The notes beneath the pieces are model-generated. The model ran no database searches. It was not told where the DNA came from and saw only the letters and a list, made by a program, of their open reading frames with translations. From DASUPK01 sp963843085 (GTDB lineage: Bacteria > Actinomycetota > Thermoleophilia > Solirubrobacterales > 70-9), in NCBI GenBank assembly GCA_963843085.1, contig CAWJJG010000011.1, positions 806,001 to 870,000 of the forward strand: a DNA stretch of 64,000 bases. The letters are read 5' to 3'. Shown one piece after another: positions 48,542-55,757 of this stretch. The position numbers were made by a program, and so were the translations under genes. Each line of letters starts with the position of its first letter. Position 1 is the stretch's first letter.

Positions 48542-49264
48542 GTGCACCGCGGGCCGCCCGGCGGAGGTACCTGGACCGGCGTCGCCGTGACGGTGGCGGG
48601 GATCCTGCTCGGCCTCGGCGTGGCCTTTGCGATCCCGTCTTTGCGCGGTGCGATGAGTGACGCGATCCACGGCGACACCGCCGCCGTGAGGCAGGACCTG
48701 AACGGGAACGCGGCGGGCGCCCTGCTCGTGTTCTGGCTCGCCCTGGTCCACGTGATCGTCTGGTACCCCGCGGAGATCCTGGACGCGGCCGTCGGCTACG
48801 TGTTCGGCTTCGGCGTCGGATTCCCCCTCGTGCTTGCCGCCTGGACGCTCTCCGGGCTCGCCTCATATTCGGTCGGAAAGCACGCCGCACGGCCGCTGCT
48901 CTACGGGATCGCGGGAGAGGAGCGCTTCCAGCGCATGGAGCGGATGATCCACCGCGGCGGCGTGGTCGTTCTGCTGGCCGTCAGGCTGATCCCGATCATG
49001 CCGTTCAGCCTGATGGGCTACGTCTGCGGAGCGGCGCGGATCCCCAGGTGGCGCTTCTTGTGGACGACGGTCGTCGGCTATGCGCCGATCACGGCCTACT
49101 TCACCTACGTCGGCAGCAAGCTCGAGGGCTTCTCGGCGGAGGACCCGATCCTCTGGATCGGCGGCGGTGCCTTCCTTCTGGCGATCGCCGGTGTGCGCTT
49201 TCTGCTCCCCCACCTGAACGCGGACCACACGGAGCCCGGCAGCCCCGAGTCGTCGCAGGACTGA
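48542..49264 (+). CDS. TVP38/TMEM64 (VTT-domain) membrane protein
   Basis: This 240-residue integral membrane protein has helices at about 10-32, 60-80, 82-108 and 150-175 and a late helix at 205-225. The VTT/SNARE-associated core is visible as VWYPAEILDAAVGYVFGFGVG, followed by LLAVRLIPIMPFSLMGYVCGAARIP, the FxxxR-(I/P)xxP type motif of the DedA superfamily. Relatives are thought to scramble or transport lipids or undecaprenyl-phosphate. It starts at GTG 48542 and shares a short divergent region with superoxide dismutase. Confidence 0.88.
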   Translation: MHRGPPGGGTWTGVAVTVAGILLGLGVAFAIPSLRGAMSDAIHGDTAAVRQDLNGNAAGALLVFWLALVHVIVWYPAEILDAAVGYVFGFGVGFPLVLAAWTLSGLASYSVGKHAARPLLYGIAGEERFQRMERMIHRGGVVVLLAVRLIPIMPFSLMGYVCGAARIPRWRFLWTTVVGYAPITAYFTYVGSKLEGFSAEDPILWIGGGAFLLAIAGVRFLLPHLNADHTEPGSPESSQD

Positions 49265-49726
49265 TCAGCTCTCGCCGCGGAACTCGGCGAGGTCCGCGCG
49301 GGCCCGGCGGCGGACCAGCAGGCTCATCGGCGGGTATCCGAGGACGTATCCGGCCGGCCCCAGCGCCTGACGGGCCCAGCGGGGAAAGGAGAACGAGTCC
49401 TCGTGGTCGGCGATCTTTCCGTCGCGGAAGCGGAAGCGCGCGTGGATGTCGTTCACCACCGCCCGGCCGGTCCGGAAGGTGTAGGTCGCGATCCAGTGAG
49501 CCGTGCCCTCGTCACCGTCGGCCTCGTGCTCCGCCAGCTCGACCTTCAGGTCGGTGGCGCGAGAGGTGAGCATTCGCCACATGTCTGCCGCCTCGGCGCC
49601 GGTGAGCTCGCCGAAGGCGGGATCGCGGAACCTGCCATCGGGCGCGTAGAGCCTCGCCATCGCCTCGCCGTCCTTGCGGTTCATCGCGGCGTAGAGCCCC
49701 TCGATCAGCTTGGCGTTGTCGGCCAC
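49265..49726 (-). CDS. NTF2-like / SnoaL-like protein
   Basis: This 153-residue protein starts at GTG 49726 with NAKLIEGLYAAMNRKDGEAMARLYAPDGRFRDPAFGEL, a typical NTF2-like opening. HWIATYTFRTGRAVVNDIHARFRFRDGKIADHEDSFSFPRWARQAL follows, as in the family's C-terminal sheet. The activity is unknown. It is the third NTF2-fold protein in the window, unlike the two near the acyl-CoA dehydrogenases in context. It converges with the TVP38 gene end and sits 36 bases from tRNA-Pro, which is on the opposite strand. Confidence 0.88.
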   Translation of the reverse strand: MADNAKLIEGLYAAMNRKDGEAMARLYAPDGRFRDPAFGELTGAEAADMWRMLTSRATDLKVELAEHEADGDEGTAHWIATYTFRTGRAVVNDIHARFRFRDGKIADHEDSFSFPRWARQALGPAGYVLGYPPMSLLVRRRARADLAEFRGES

Positions 49727-49762
49727 GCCGCAACGCTATCGCGCCTCTATCCTTCTGCCCCT

Positions 49763-49836
49763 CGGGGCGTGGCGCAGCCTGGTAGCGCGCACCGTTCGGG
49801 TCGGTGAGGTCCCCGGTTCAAATCCGGGCGCCCCGA
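49763..49836 (+). tRNA. tRNA-Pro (anticodon CGG)
   Basis: A 74-nt tRNA: acceptor stem CGGGGCG pairs fully with CGCCCCG, followed by discriminator A. The D arm has AGCCTGGTA, and the anticodon stem CACCG/CGGTG encloses the seven-base loop TTCGGGT, giving anticodon CGG (Pro). The T arm GTTCAAATCC lies in a CCCGG/CCGGG stem. CCA is not encoded. There is no direct copy of its 3' end nearby. Confidence 0.95.
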
Positions 49837-49842
49837 TTACTT

Positions 49843-50908
49843 CTAGCTCAGGACCTTGAACTTATGCACGGCCGGCGAAGAATCGGCGGCGCCGGTCGGC
49901 CCCACAGCCACCACCTTGAGGCTGTGCTTGCCGGGCTTGAGCTTCGGTGGGCGGAACGGAGACGTGCATGGAGCGAACTTCGCCTTGTCCACCTTGCACT
50001 GGAAGGTCGACCCCGCCTGCGACGAGGTGAACTTGAACTTCGGCCGGCGCTTGGTGGTCTTCTTCTTCGGGCCCTTGGTGATCGTGGTGCCCGGCGCGGT
50101 CGGGGGCTGCGGGACCTGGACCGTGAAGGAGCGGGTGGCGATCGCCGAGTTGCCCGCCGCATCGGTACCTCGCGCCCGGAAGATGTGCGCGCCGTCGGCG
50201 AGGGAGCTCGAGGGCGTGTCCCAGTTCCCGGGGCCGGAGCAGGGGCCGAAGCCGGCGTGCCCGCGTCGATCGAGCACAGGAAGGTGACCGGGCCGGCGGA
50301 TCGCTCCCGCTGAAGGTGAAGGTCGGGGTCGTGTCGGTGGTCGTCCCGCTGGGCCCGCTGGTGACGCTCACCAGGGCGGGACCGAGTCCTCGATGTAGGT
50401 CGCGGACGATGCGGAGCACGTCGAGGTGTTGTTGGCGACGGTCGCGGTGGCATAGAAGCGGGTGGTCGTGTTGGGTGAGACGGGGTCACCGGGATACCCG
50501 GGGAGGCGAACTCTTCGGCGGTCCCGGTGCCGACAGTCCGTCGGCCGGCGAACAGTTTGACCCGTGTAGAGGTTGACGATGGACCCGCGCTCGGCGGTCC
50601 CGAAGATCTTGGGCGATGGTGTCATTGCCGGGCGAGTCAGGTGTGGTTCCGCGGTCCAGACGGGGCGTCGGCCCGTGCCGATGACGAGCACGCCGTCCCG
50701 GTGTCGGACTGGCCGTCCGGGTTCGTGATCGTCACGTCGTAGCTCCCGGGCTGACGCCGCGGGTGTCGAGGTCGAGCAGGACGTGGGTCGGGTCCTCGAA
50801 GGTGACGTGGGTGACAGTCACTCCTCCGCTGACAGTCGCCTGGATGTGGCTCTGGAAGCCGGAAGCGCCCGGACTCGAAGAACCCTGATCCGTCGGTGGG
50901 CGTCCCCG
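49843..50908 (-). pseudogene. Frame-broken Ig-like C-terminal region of the lipoprotein gene
   Basis: After the lipoprotein stop (50909) the minus strand keeps coding for Ig/IPT-like domains, but in switching frames. Recognisable blocks in order are HIQATVSGGVTVTHVTFEDP, SYDVTITNPDGQSDTG, PKIFGTAERGSIVNLYTG, TTRFYATATVANNTSTCS, TTTDTTPTFTFSGS and DGAHIFRARGTDAAGNSAIA. The last reaches a stop at 49843. At least five frame changes occur in 1.07 kb. This is the only stretch over 300 bases without an intact gene. It may be real decay or many indel errors in one low-quality stretch. Confidence 0.75.
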
Positions 50909-52678
50909 TCACCTCCAGCGGATCGAAGTCTCGGCCGGCACCGTATCCGCCGCGGAGGGCGTGGCCGGAGGCGGCGCCTTGAGCTGGATCACTTGGACCC
51001 CCCACGAGTTGTTGGAGTTCGCGTACTCCTGGAAGGTCCAGAAGGTCATATCGTCGCTCGGGTCGACGACCGTCTGGGAGTAGTCGCCCCAGCGCTCAGG
51101 ATCCTGATGGGTCGGATCCACGCCGACGTTGTAGGGCTTATCGCCCGTCGGGGTCGTATCCACGATCTCAGGAGCCGACATGGCGTCACCTTCGAGTCGC
51201 CCCGCCGCAGCGATCTTCGTGTGTTGCAGGACACCCGCGGCGCTCAAGTTGATCGACGCGTGCCCCTGCCCGTTCATCGCTATCGAGGGCATCCAGTAGA
51301 AAGTGGGATCGCTTGGGGTCAGGTCAACAACTTGACCCGAATCGAGGAGGCTGGGAGCCGTGTCAAGGTGGTCGATCTGGTACCACTGCGCCCCGTCGCG
51401 GTCGCCGGTCGTCGACCCGTTGCCCATCGCATTCATCCTTATGTTCTGCGCCGTCCAGAGGGAAGCGTCTCCGGTGACGGGGTCCTCACCGATCATCGCT
51501 TCGAAGAGGCGGTCGTCGAGCGCGTCCAGGCCGGGACTGGGGGTCCCCAGCGCCGGAACGGGCAGCGGCAGGGCGGTGGTGGGGACGGTCACCCCGAGGT
51601 TTCCCGAGATCGAGGGTGTGCCACCGGGGTCGTTGATCCGCCGGACGTCGATCTTGCTGAGGACCTGGTTGTCGGGGCCGACGATGTAGCCGGCGGCGAC
51701 GCTCGGGTTCATGTCGGTCGCGGGCTGCGGAGAGTCCGGGCCCGGTCCGCTGCCCGAAGCGAGGTTGCGGAATGCGGTCACCACGATCGGACCGCCGTTG
51801 ATCACGGAGGCCTTGCGGATCACGTACGCGCTCGTCCCGGTGAACGAGCCGCTGCTGGAGGTGAACTCGTTGACGCCGATGTAGATCGCGTTCGCGTCCA
51901 CCCCCAGCTGCGGGTAGTCGGCGAAACGCGCCGGGCCCGACGGCGGTGGGCTCGCCTCGTTGAAGAAGAAGTAGGTGAAGCTGCTGGCGTTCGTGATCGT
52001 CGGGCCGTCACTGACGGCGAGCATGATTCGGTTGTTGGTGTTCTCGATGTTGATCGCCGAGACGATCCAGCGCTGCGCGAGGCGGTCGTACTCGACGCCC
52101 GGGTCCGTCGGCTCGGCACCGTTGCGGGCCGGCGCCCAGAACTGTGAGTCGGTGAGGTTCAGCGAGGGCTGGGGGCTTCCGTCCTTGGCAAACAGCTTGA
52201 TCCTCCCGTTGACGTCGACAAGGATCTGGCTCGGGCCGACGGCGCCCATCGAGTCGGGTGGGACGAAGTTGGATTCGTTCAGCTTCGCGCCGAGGAAGTT
52301 CGTGGGCCCGGGGGTCACGGCCTGGCTCGGCGTGATGGCGTTGCCGCCGGTCTGGTCCGGTGTGAGGGCGGGGCCCGCCTTCTTGGGCGTCCCGGACTCT
52401 TCGCCGGGCTCCGGCTTCTCGCGGACGTGGGGACCGACCGGCTCGGCGGCCGCTGCTCCCTCCGCTTCGCGGCTCGGTTCCCGCACTGGCTCCAAGGAAG
52501 CCTGGGTCGGCTCGCTCGCCAGCTTCGCGACGCTCACCGATCGGCCCTGGCTTCCCTCCCAGGGGGTTCCCTTGATGGTCTCGGCCTCCTGCCGGTTGGT
52601 GCCTCCGCATCCAGTTGACGCCAGAGCCACCAGAAGAAGCACGAAGAGCACCGCCGTAGCACTTACGCGACGCTTCAT
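50909..52678 (-). CDS. Secreted lipoprotein, likely truncated
   Basis: This 589-residue protein begins MKRRVSATAVLFVLLLVALASTGCGG, a lipoprotein signal with a lipobox-like ASTGC, so Cys24 should be lipid-anchored. A disordered Pro/Glu-rich linker (30-125) follows. Then comes a beta-rich region with PPDSMGAVGPSQILVDVNG, RIMLAVSD, YPQLGVDANAIYIGVNEF and DPERWGDYSQTVVDP. These resemble extracellular repeat or beta-propeller-type proteins, but I cannot name the family. The stop at 50909 is probably premature, because Ig-like coding sequence continues beyond it in shifted frames. Substrate and role are unknown. Confidence 0.8.
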   Translation of the reverse strand: MKRRVSATAVLFVLLLVALASTGCGGTNRQEAETIKGTPWEGSQGRSVSVAKLASEPTQASLEPVREPSREAEGAAAAEPVGPHVREKPEPGEESGTPKKAGPALTPDQTGGNAITPSQAVTPGPTNFLGAKLNESNFVPPDSMGAVGPSQILVDVNGRIKLFAKDGSPQPSLNLTDSQFWAPARNGAEPTDPGVEYDRLAQRWIVSAINIENTNNRIMLAVSDGPTITNASSFTYFFFNEASPPPSGPARFADYPQLGVDANAIYIGVNEFTSSSGSFTGTSAYVIRKASVINGGPIVVTAFRNLASGSGPGPDSPQPATDMNPSVAAGYIVGPDNQVLSKIDVRRINDPGGTPSISGNLGVTVPTTALPLPVPALGTPSPGLDALDDRLFEAMIGEDPVTGDASLWTAQNIRMNAMGNGSTTGDRDGAQWYQIDHLDTAPSLLDSGQVVDLTPSDPTFYWMPSIAMNGQGHASINLSAAGVLQHTKIAAAGRLEGDAMSAPEIVDTTPTGDKPYNVGVDPTHQDPERWGDYSQTVVDPSDDMTFWTFQEYANSNNSWGVQVIQLKAPPPATPSAADTVPAETSIRWR

Positions 52679-52700
52679 CGGCAGCCGAGTGTAGAGGCGA

Positions 52701-53591
52701 TCATGACGACGAACTGGGCGTCCGCGGCCGGGCCTTGTGCAGCTTCAGGTCGAGCGTCTGGGTCGACGGCTCGCCCGCGTCGGGGGAGAAGGTGACTCGC
52801 AGCGGCAACACGACCCTTCGCTTTCGCCCGAGGCTGTGCTTGGCCTTCCCGACGGACGCGATCGAGAAGGTGACGGGACCCGACACGGCCAGGCTCTTCG
52901 GCGCGCGCTTCTTCATCCCCTTGCCCACGACCGAGACGTAGCCGGGGTTGCTGGTGGTGACCGTGATCGTGGCCTTCCCCCGCTTGCGGTCCCTGGTGAT
53001 GGCTCCGATGCTGAAGGTGTTGTCCGGGACGAGGACGGCGGAGAGGTTGAGGCGGACGTCGTTCTGTTGCGCGAACAGGCCGGAGGCCCCGTCGGCCAGG
53101 TCGCCGGTCCGGTCGAGGACATCGTCGCCCACCTGGCTGAAGGTGCACGAGTTGGCCAGGCCGGTCTCGTGGAGGCCGATCATGTCGCCGGACTCGACGT
53201 GCAGGCTGACGGGCACCGTATTGAGGCCGGTCGTCAGGTCGTGCGGCGGGGAATGGGCCATCACCTGGAACGAGTCCGGATCCGTTGTGCGCCGGAAGAT
53301 CTTGAGCACGTAGGTCGCATTCGAGCCGGCCGAGTTCGTGCTCCAGGAGATGATCGTCCCTGCCTGCTTCGCCACGTAGAGGTCTCCGCCGGTGACGCTC
53401 GGCTGCAAGTAGTCGATGCCGGGCGTCCAGCAGTCGGCCGATGGCGTGCCCGGCGCCAGCTGGCCGATGGTCACCGACGCCCCCGCCGGGGATGCGAGGA
53501 CGAGGGCGGTCAGGCCGAGCGCCGCGGCGCTCAGCCACCCCCGGTTTCGATTGAAGGCGCGCGAGCGCACGCTCCTTAAACAACCCTCCAT
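52701..53591 (-). CDS. Secreted protein of unknown function
   Basis: This 296-residue protein starts at ATG 53591 with GGGAGGAGG upstream. A signal peptide (GWLSAAALGLTALVLASPAGA) is followed by a beta-rich region (QLAPGTPSADCWTPGIDYLQ; AGTIISWSTNSAGSNATYVLKIFRR) and a C-terminal domain rich in Lys and Thr (RDRKRGKATITVTTSNPG). The C-terminal part resembles the Ig-like or adhesive regions common in soil actinobacteria. The family is not recognised. A frame extension upstream into the next gene was rejected as antisense-like coding. Confidence 0.82.
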   Translation of the reverse strand: MEGCLRSVRSRAFNRNRGWLSAAALGLTALVLASPAGASVTIGQLAPGTPSADCWTPGIDYLQPSVTGGDLYVAKQAGTIISWSTNSAGSNATYVLKIFRRTTDPDSFQVMAHSPPHDLTTGLNTVPVSLHVESGDMIGLHETGLANSCTFSQVGDDVLDRTGDLADGASGLFAQQNDVRLNLSAVLVPDNTFSIGAITRDRKRGKATITVTTSNPGYVSVVGKGMKKRAPKSLAVSGPVTFSIASVGKAKHSLGRKRRVVLPLRVTFSPDAGEPSTQTLDLKLHKARPRTPSSSS

Positions 53592-53611
53592 GCGGTTCGT
53601 ACCTCCTCCCG

Positions 53612-54325
53612 TCACCGGACCGCGGCGATTGCCGCCTGAACCTCGGGGAGCGATGGGGACTGGGTCAGCTGCCGAGTGCCGTTCGGGCCTCCGACGACGA
53701 CGGCCGGCCCCACGGGCAGCTTGCGCTCGGCCGTGATCTGCTCGTCGGCCTGGAGCGTCGAAGTGATGTCGTCCCCGTTCATGTCGCGCTGCCATTGCTC
53801 GACGTTGAAGCTGGAGATGCCGACGCCGCGCGCGATGTTGTTGAGGAACTCCTGGTCGGCCCCGCGCTTCTTGGCCTCCTCCTGGTTGCGGAAGAAGAGC
53901 TCCACGAACTGCCACTCGTAATCCTGCTTCGCGGCGGCGGCGGCCCCGTAGGCGCCGAGGAAGAAACCGGACTCCGTCATCGGGAAGTTGTGGTAGACGA
54001 GCTGGACGTCGCCGCCGCGAACGGGCCCGCTGATCAGGGGAACGACCACGTCGCGGTTCCAGTCGGAGCACGGGTCGCACTGGAGGTCGTTGAACACCTG
54101 GACGGTCACCGGCGCATCCGGGTTTCCCAGCCGGGCCCCGTCCTCCTCGATCCCGCCCAGCAGGCTCTGCACCTCGGCGGCCCCGGTGATGTGGATGTCG
54201 CCGCCCTCCTCGGTGCCGGTGCCGACGGCGATGCTCACGATCGCGAAGCCGATCAGCCCGACCACGATGGCCAGCACGACCAGCCCGGCGACTCGCGGGC
54301 GCCTTCGCGGAGCCTCTTCGCTCAT
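53612..54325 (-). CDS. DsbA/thioredoxin-like protein, membrane-anchored
   Basis: This 237-residue protein starts at ATG 54325 (MSEEAPRRRPRVAGLVV), with a single helix VAGLVVLAIVVGLIGFAIVSIAV that anchors it. The extracytoplasmic domain has the redox motif CDPC in VQVFNDLQCDPCSDWNRDVV. The thioredoxin-4/DsbA fold follows (VQLVYHNFPMTESGFFLGAYGAAAA; FNVEQWQRDMNGDD). It probably oxidises or isomerises disulfides in secreted proteins. The cis-Pro is present in LPVGPAVVVGG. Its start overlaps the preceding small gene by four bases (ATGA). Confidence 0.91.
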   Translation of the reverse strand: MSEEAPRRRPRVAGLVVLAIVVGLIGFAIVSIAVGTGTEEGGDIHITGAAEVQSLLGGIEEDGARLGNPDAPVTVQVFNDLQCDPCSDWNRDVVVPLISGPVRGGDVQLVYHNFPMTESGFFLGAYGAAAAAKQDYEWQFVELFFRNQEEAKKRGADQEFLNNIARGVGISSFNVEQWQRDMNGDDITSTLQADEQITAERKLPVGPAVVVGGPNGTRQLTQSPSLPEVQAAIAAVR

Positions 54326-54582
54326 CCGGCGACGGCCTTGTAGTAGCGGACGGCCAACCCGGTCAGGAGCGTGCGGAGGCACTCCTCCACGGGGGTCTCG
54401 GTATCCGCCGACCAGACCTCCAGCCCGCGGCTTTCGATCGCCTCGCTGCGGTCGACCACCTCGTCCACCAGCTCCGGATGCTGGTCACAGAAGTAGGCGC
54501 CGATCGAGTAGAGATCGGTCTCCATCAGGGACTGGATGAAGGGATCCGTCCCCGGCGTCACGGATTGGTCGCCCGGATTCAT
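54322..54582 (-). CDS. Small hypothetical protein
   Basis: This 86-residue acidic protein starts MNPGDQSVTPGTDPFIQSLMETDLYSIGAYFCDQHPELVDEVVDRSEAIESR. It is soluble and mostly helical by composition. The ATG at 54582 is preferred over 54705 because the longer form overlaps the divergent NIF3 gene. Its stop overlaps the start of the DsbA-like gene (ATGA), so it is probably co-translated. The function is unknown. Confidence 0.7.
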   Translation of the reverse strand: MNPGDQSVTPGTDPFIQSLMETDLYSIGAYFCDQHPELVDEVVDRSEAIESRGLEVWSADTETPVEECLRTLLTGLAVRYYKAVAG

Positions 54583-54643
54583 GGCGGAATGGTAGTTACG
54601 CTTGATCCGAGGGTGCTCAAGCGAAGCGAGAGCAACCCGTTTC

Positions 54644-55405
54644 ATGGCGAAGCGAGATGAAATCACCGCTTTCTGCGACGACCTCCTCGACGCCGGCTCG
54701 TTCAAGGATTACGGGCCCAACGGGCTCCAGGTTCCGGGCGCATCGGAGGTGAGCCGGGTCGCCACGGGCGTGTCCGCGAACCTGGAGACTCTCGAGCGGG
54801 GAGTCGAATCGGGCGCGCAGCTGCTGCTCACCCATCACGGCCTGTTCTGGGGCGACGAGATGTCGGCGCTGTCGGTTCCGATGGCATCGAGATTGCGGGC
54901 GCTGCTCTGCGCCGACTGCTCGCTCGCCGCGTACCACCTGCCCCTCGACGCCCATCCCGAGATCGGCAACAACGCGCTGCTCCGCGACGCGCTCGGGCTC
55001 GAGCCCGACGAGCGGCCCTTCGGCGAGGCCAAGGGGTCGGCGGTCGGATTGATCGGCCGCGCGGCCGAGCCGATCGAGGTCGGCGAGCTGAGCCGCCGCC
55101 TGGCCGCGGCCGTCGGCCAGGAGCCGCTGGTCTTCGATGCCGGTCCCGAGCGGATCTCGGCAGTCGGAATCGTGACCGGATCCGGTGGATTCGCGCTGCA
55201 CGAGGCCGGCCCGATGGGACTCGACGCGCTGGTCACCGGGGAGCCGAGCGAGCCGGTGATGGGCGAGGCACGCGAGTACGGCGTCCACTTCCTGGCGGGC
55301 GGTCACTACGCCACCGAGACCTTCGGGATCCGGCGGCTCGGGGAGCTCGTGGCCGAGCGGTTCTCCATCGGCCACGAGTTCATCGATGTGCCGAATCCAG
55401 TCTAG
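54644..55405 (+). CDS. NIF3-family dinuclear-metal protein (GTP cyclohydrolase 1 type 2-like)
   Basis: This 253-residue protein starts at ATG 54644 (MAKRDEITAFCDDLLDAGSFKDYGPNGLQV). It has the NIF3 metal site pattern LLTHHGLFWG and AYHLPLDAHPEIGNN, and a late HFLAGGHYATETFGIRRL block, giving the His/Asp/Glu ligands. NIF3 proteins form hexameric rings, and their reaction is not agreed. The start follows a leader reading CAACCCGTTTCATGGCGAAG, whose ATGGCGAAGC resembles the tail of the structured repeats. It is divergent from the small hypothetical gene. Confidence 0.92.
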   Translation: MAKRDEITAFCDDLLDAGSFKDYGPNGLQVPGASEVSRVATGVSANLETLERGVESGAQLLLTHHGLFWGDEMSALSVPMASRLRALLCADCSLAAYHLPLDAHPEIGNNALLRDALGLEPDERPFGEAKGSAVGLIGRAAEPIEVGELSRRLAAAVGQEPLVFDAGPERISAVGIVTGSGGFALHEAGPMGLDALVTGEPSEPVMGEAREYGVHFLAGGHYATETFGIRRLGELVAERFSIGHEFIDVPNPV

Positions 55406-55432
55406 AAATCCCAGCTAATTGCGGAGAAATAG

Positions 55433-55460
55433 TTGACACGTCGCCGTGAGTCGATATACC
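55433..55460 (+). promoter_or_regulatory. Promoter of the 58-residue protein gene
   Basis: TTGACA (55433-55438) and TATACC (55455-55460) are 16 bases apart, about 72 bases upstream of the small gene's start. This is one of the clearest sigma-70-type promoters in the window. The region around it is relatively AT-rich for this genome. Confidence 0.65.
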
Positions 55461-55531
55461 CCACATATACGGGCCGCCACAAAACCGCGGCCGAATCGAA
55501 CAAGGCGTTCACGAGGAGAGGAGTGGCTTAT

Positions 55532-55708
55532 ATGTCCGTTCACCTGACGCCCACCGAGCTTGCCGAGGAGATGCATATGAAGCGGCGGGATGTGCTCAGG
55601 AAGTGCGTCGAGATGAATGTTCCGGTCCTGAAGGGCCGCATCGACAAGACCCTCTTCGAATCCTCCCTGCGGGCGTTCCAGACCCAGAAGAGCCAGGCCA
55701 CCGCCTGA
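55532..55708 (+). CDS. Small helix-turn-helix-like protein
   Basis: This 58-residue protein starts at ATG 55532 behind GAGGAGAGGAG. The sequence LTPTELAEEMHMKRRDVLRKCVEMNVPVLKGRIDKTLF has the look of a compact HTH (excisionase/IF2-N/MerR-like start, TELAEEMHMKRRDVLRKC), with basic residues in the putative recognition helix. It may bind DNA. A longer frame upstream to 55433 is rejected because it starts inside the promoter. It is a free-standing gene with its own promoter and a stem-loop after it. Confidence 0.75.
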   Translation: MSVHLTPTELAEEMHMKRRDVLRKCVEMNVPVLKGRIDKTLFESSLRAFQTQKSQATA

Positions 55709-55718
55709 TCGGCTGACC

Positions 55719-55738
55719 GGCTGGCTGCTCAGCCAGCC
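55719..55738 (+). terminator. Stem-loop after the small HTH gene
   Basis: GGCTGGCTG and CAGCCAGCC form a nine-bp stem with a two-base loop, 11 bases after the stop. No T-run follows (CGCCTAATAG). It lies 20 bases before the acyl-CoA synthetase start. Confidence 0.5.
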
Positions 55739-55757
55739 GCCTAATAGACTCCCCTTC

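Noticed and set aside
49763..49836. tRNA-Pro as an integration site for a genomic island
   Set aside because: No integrase gene and no direct copy of the tRNA 3' end were found on either side, and the neighbours look chromosomal.
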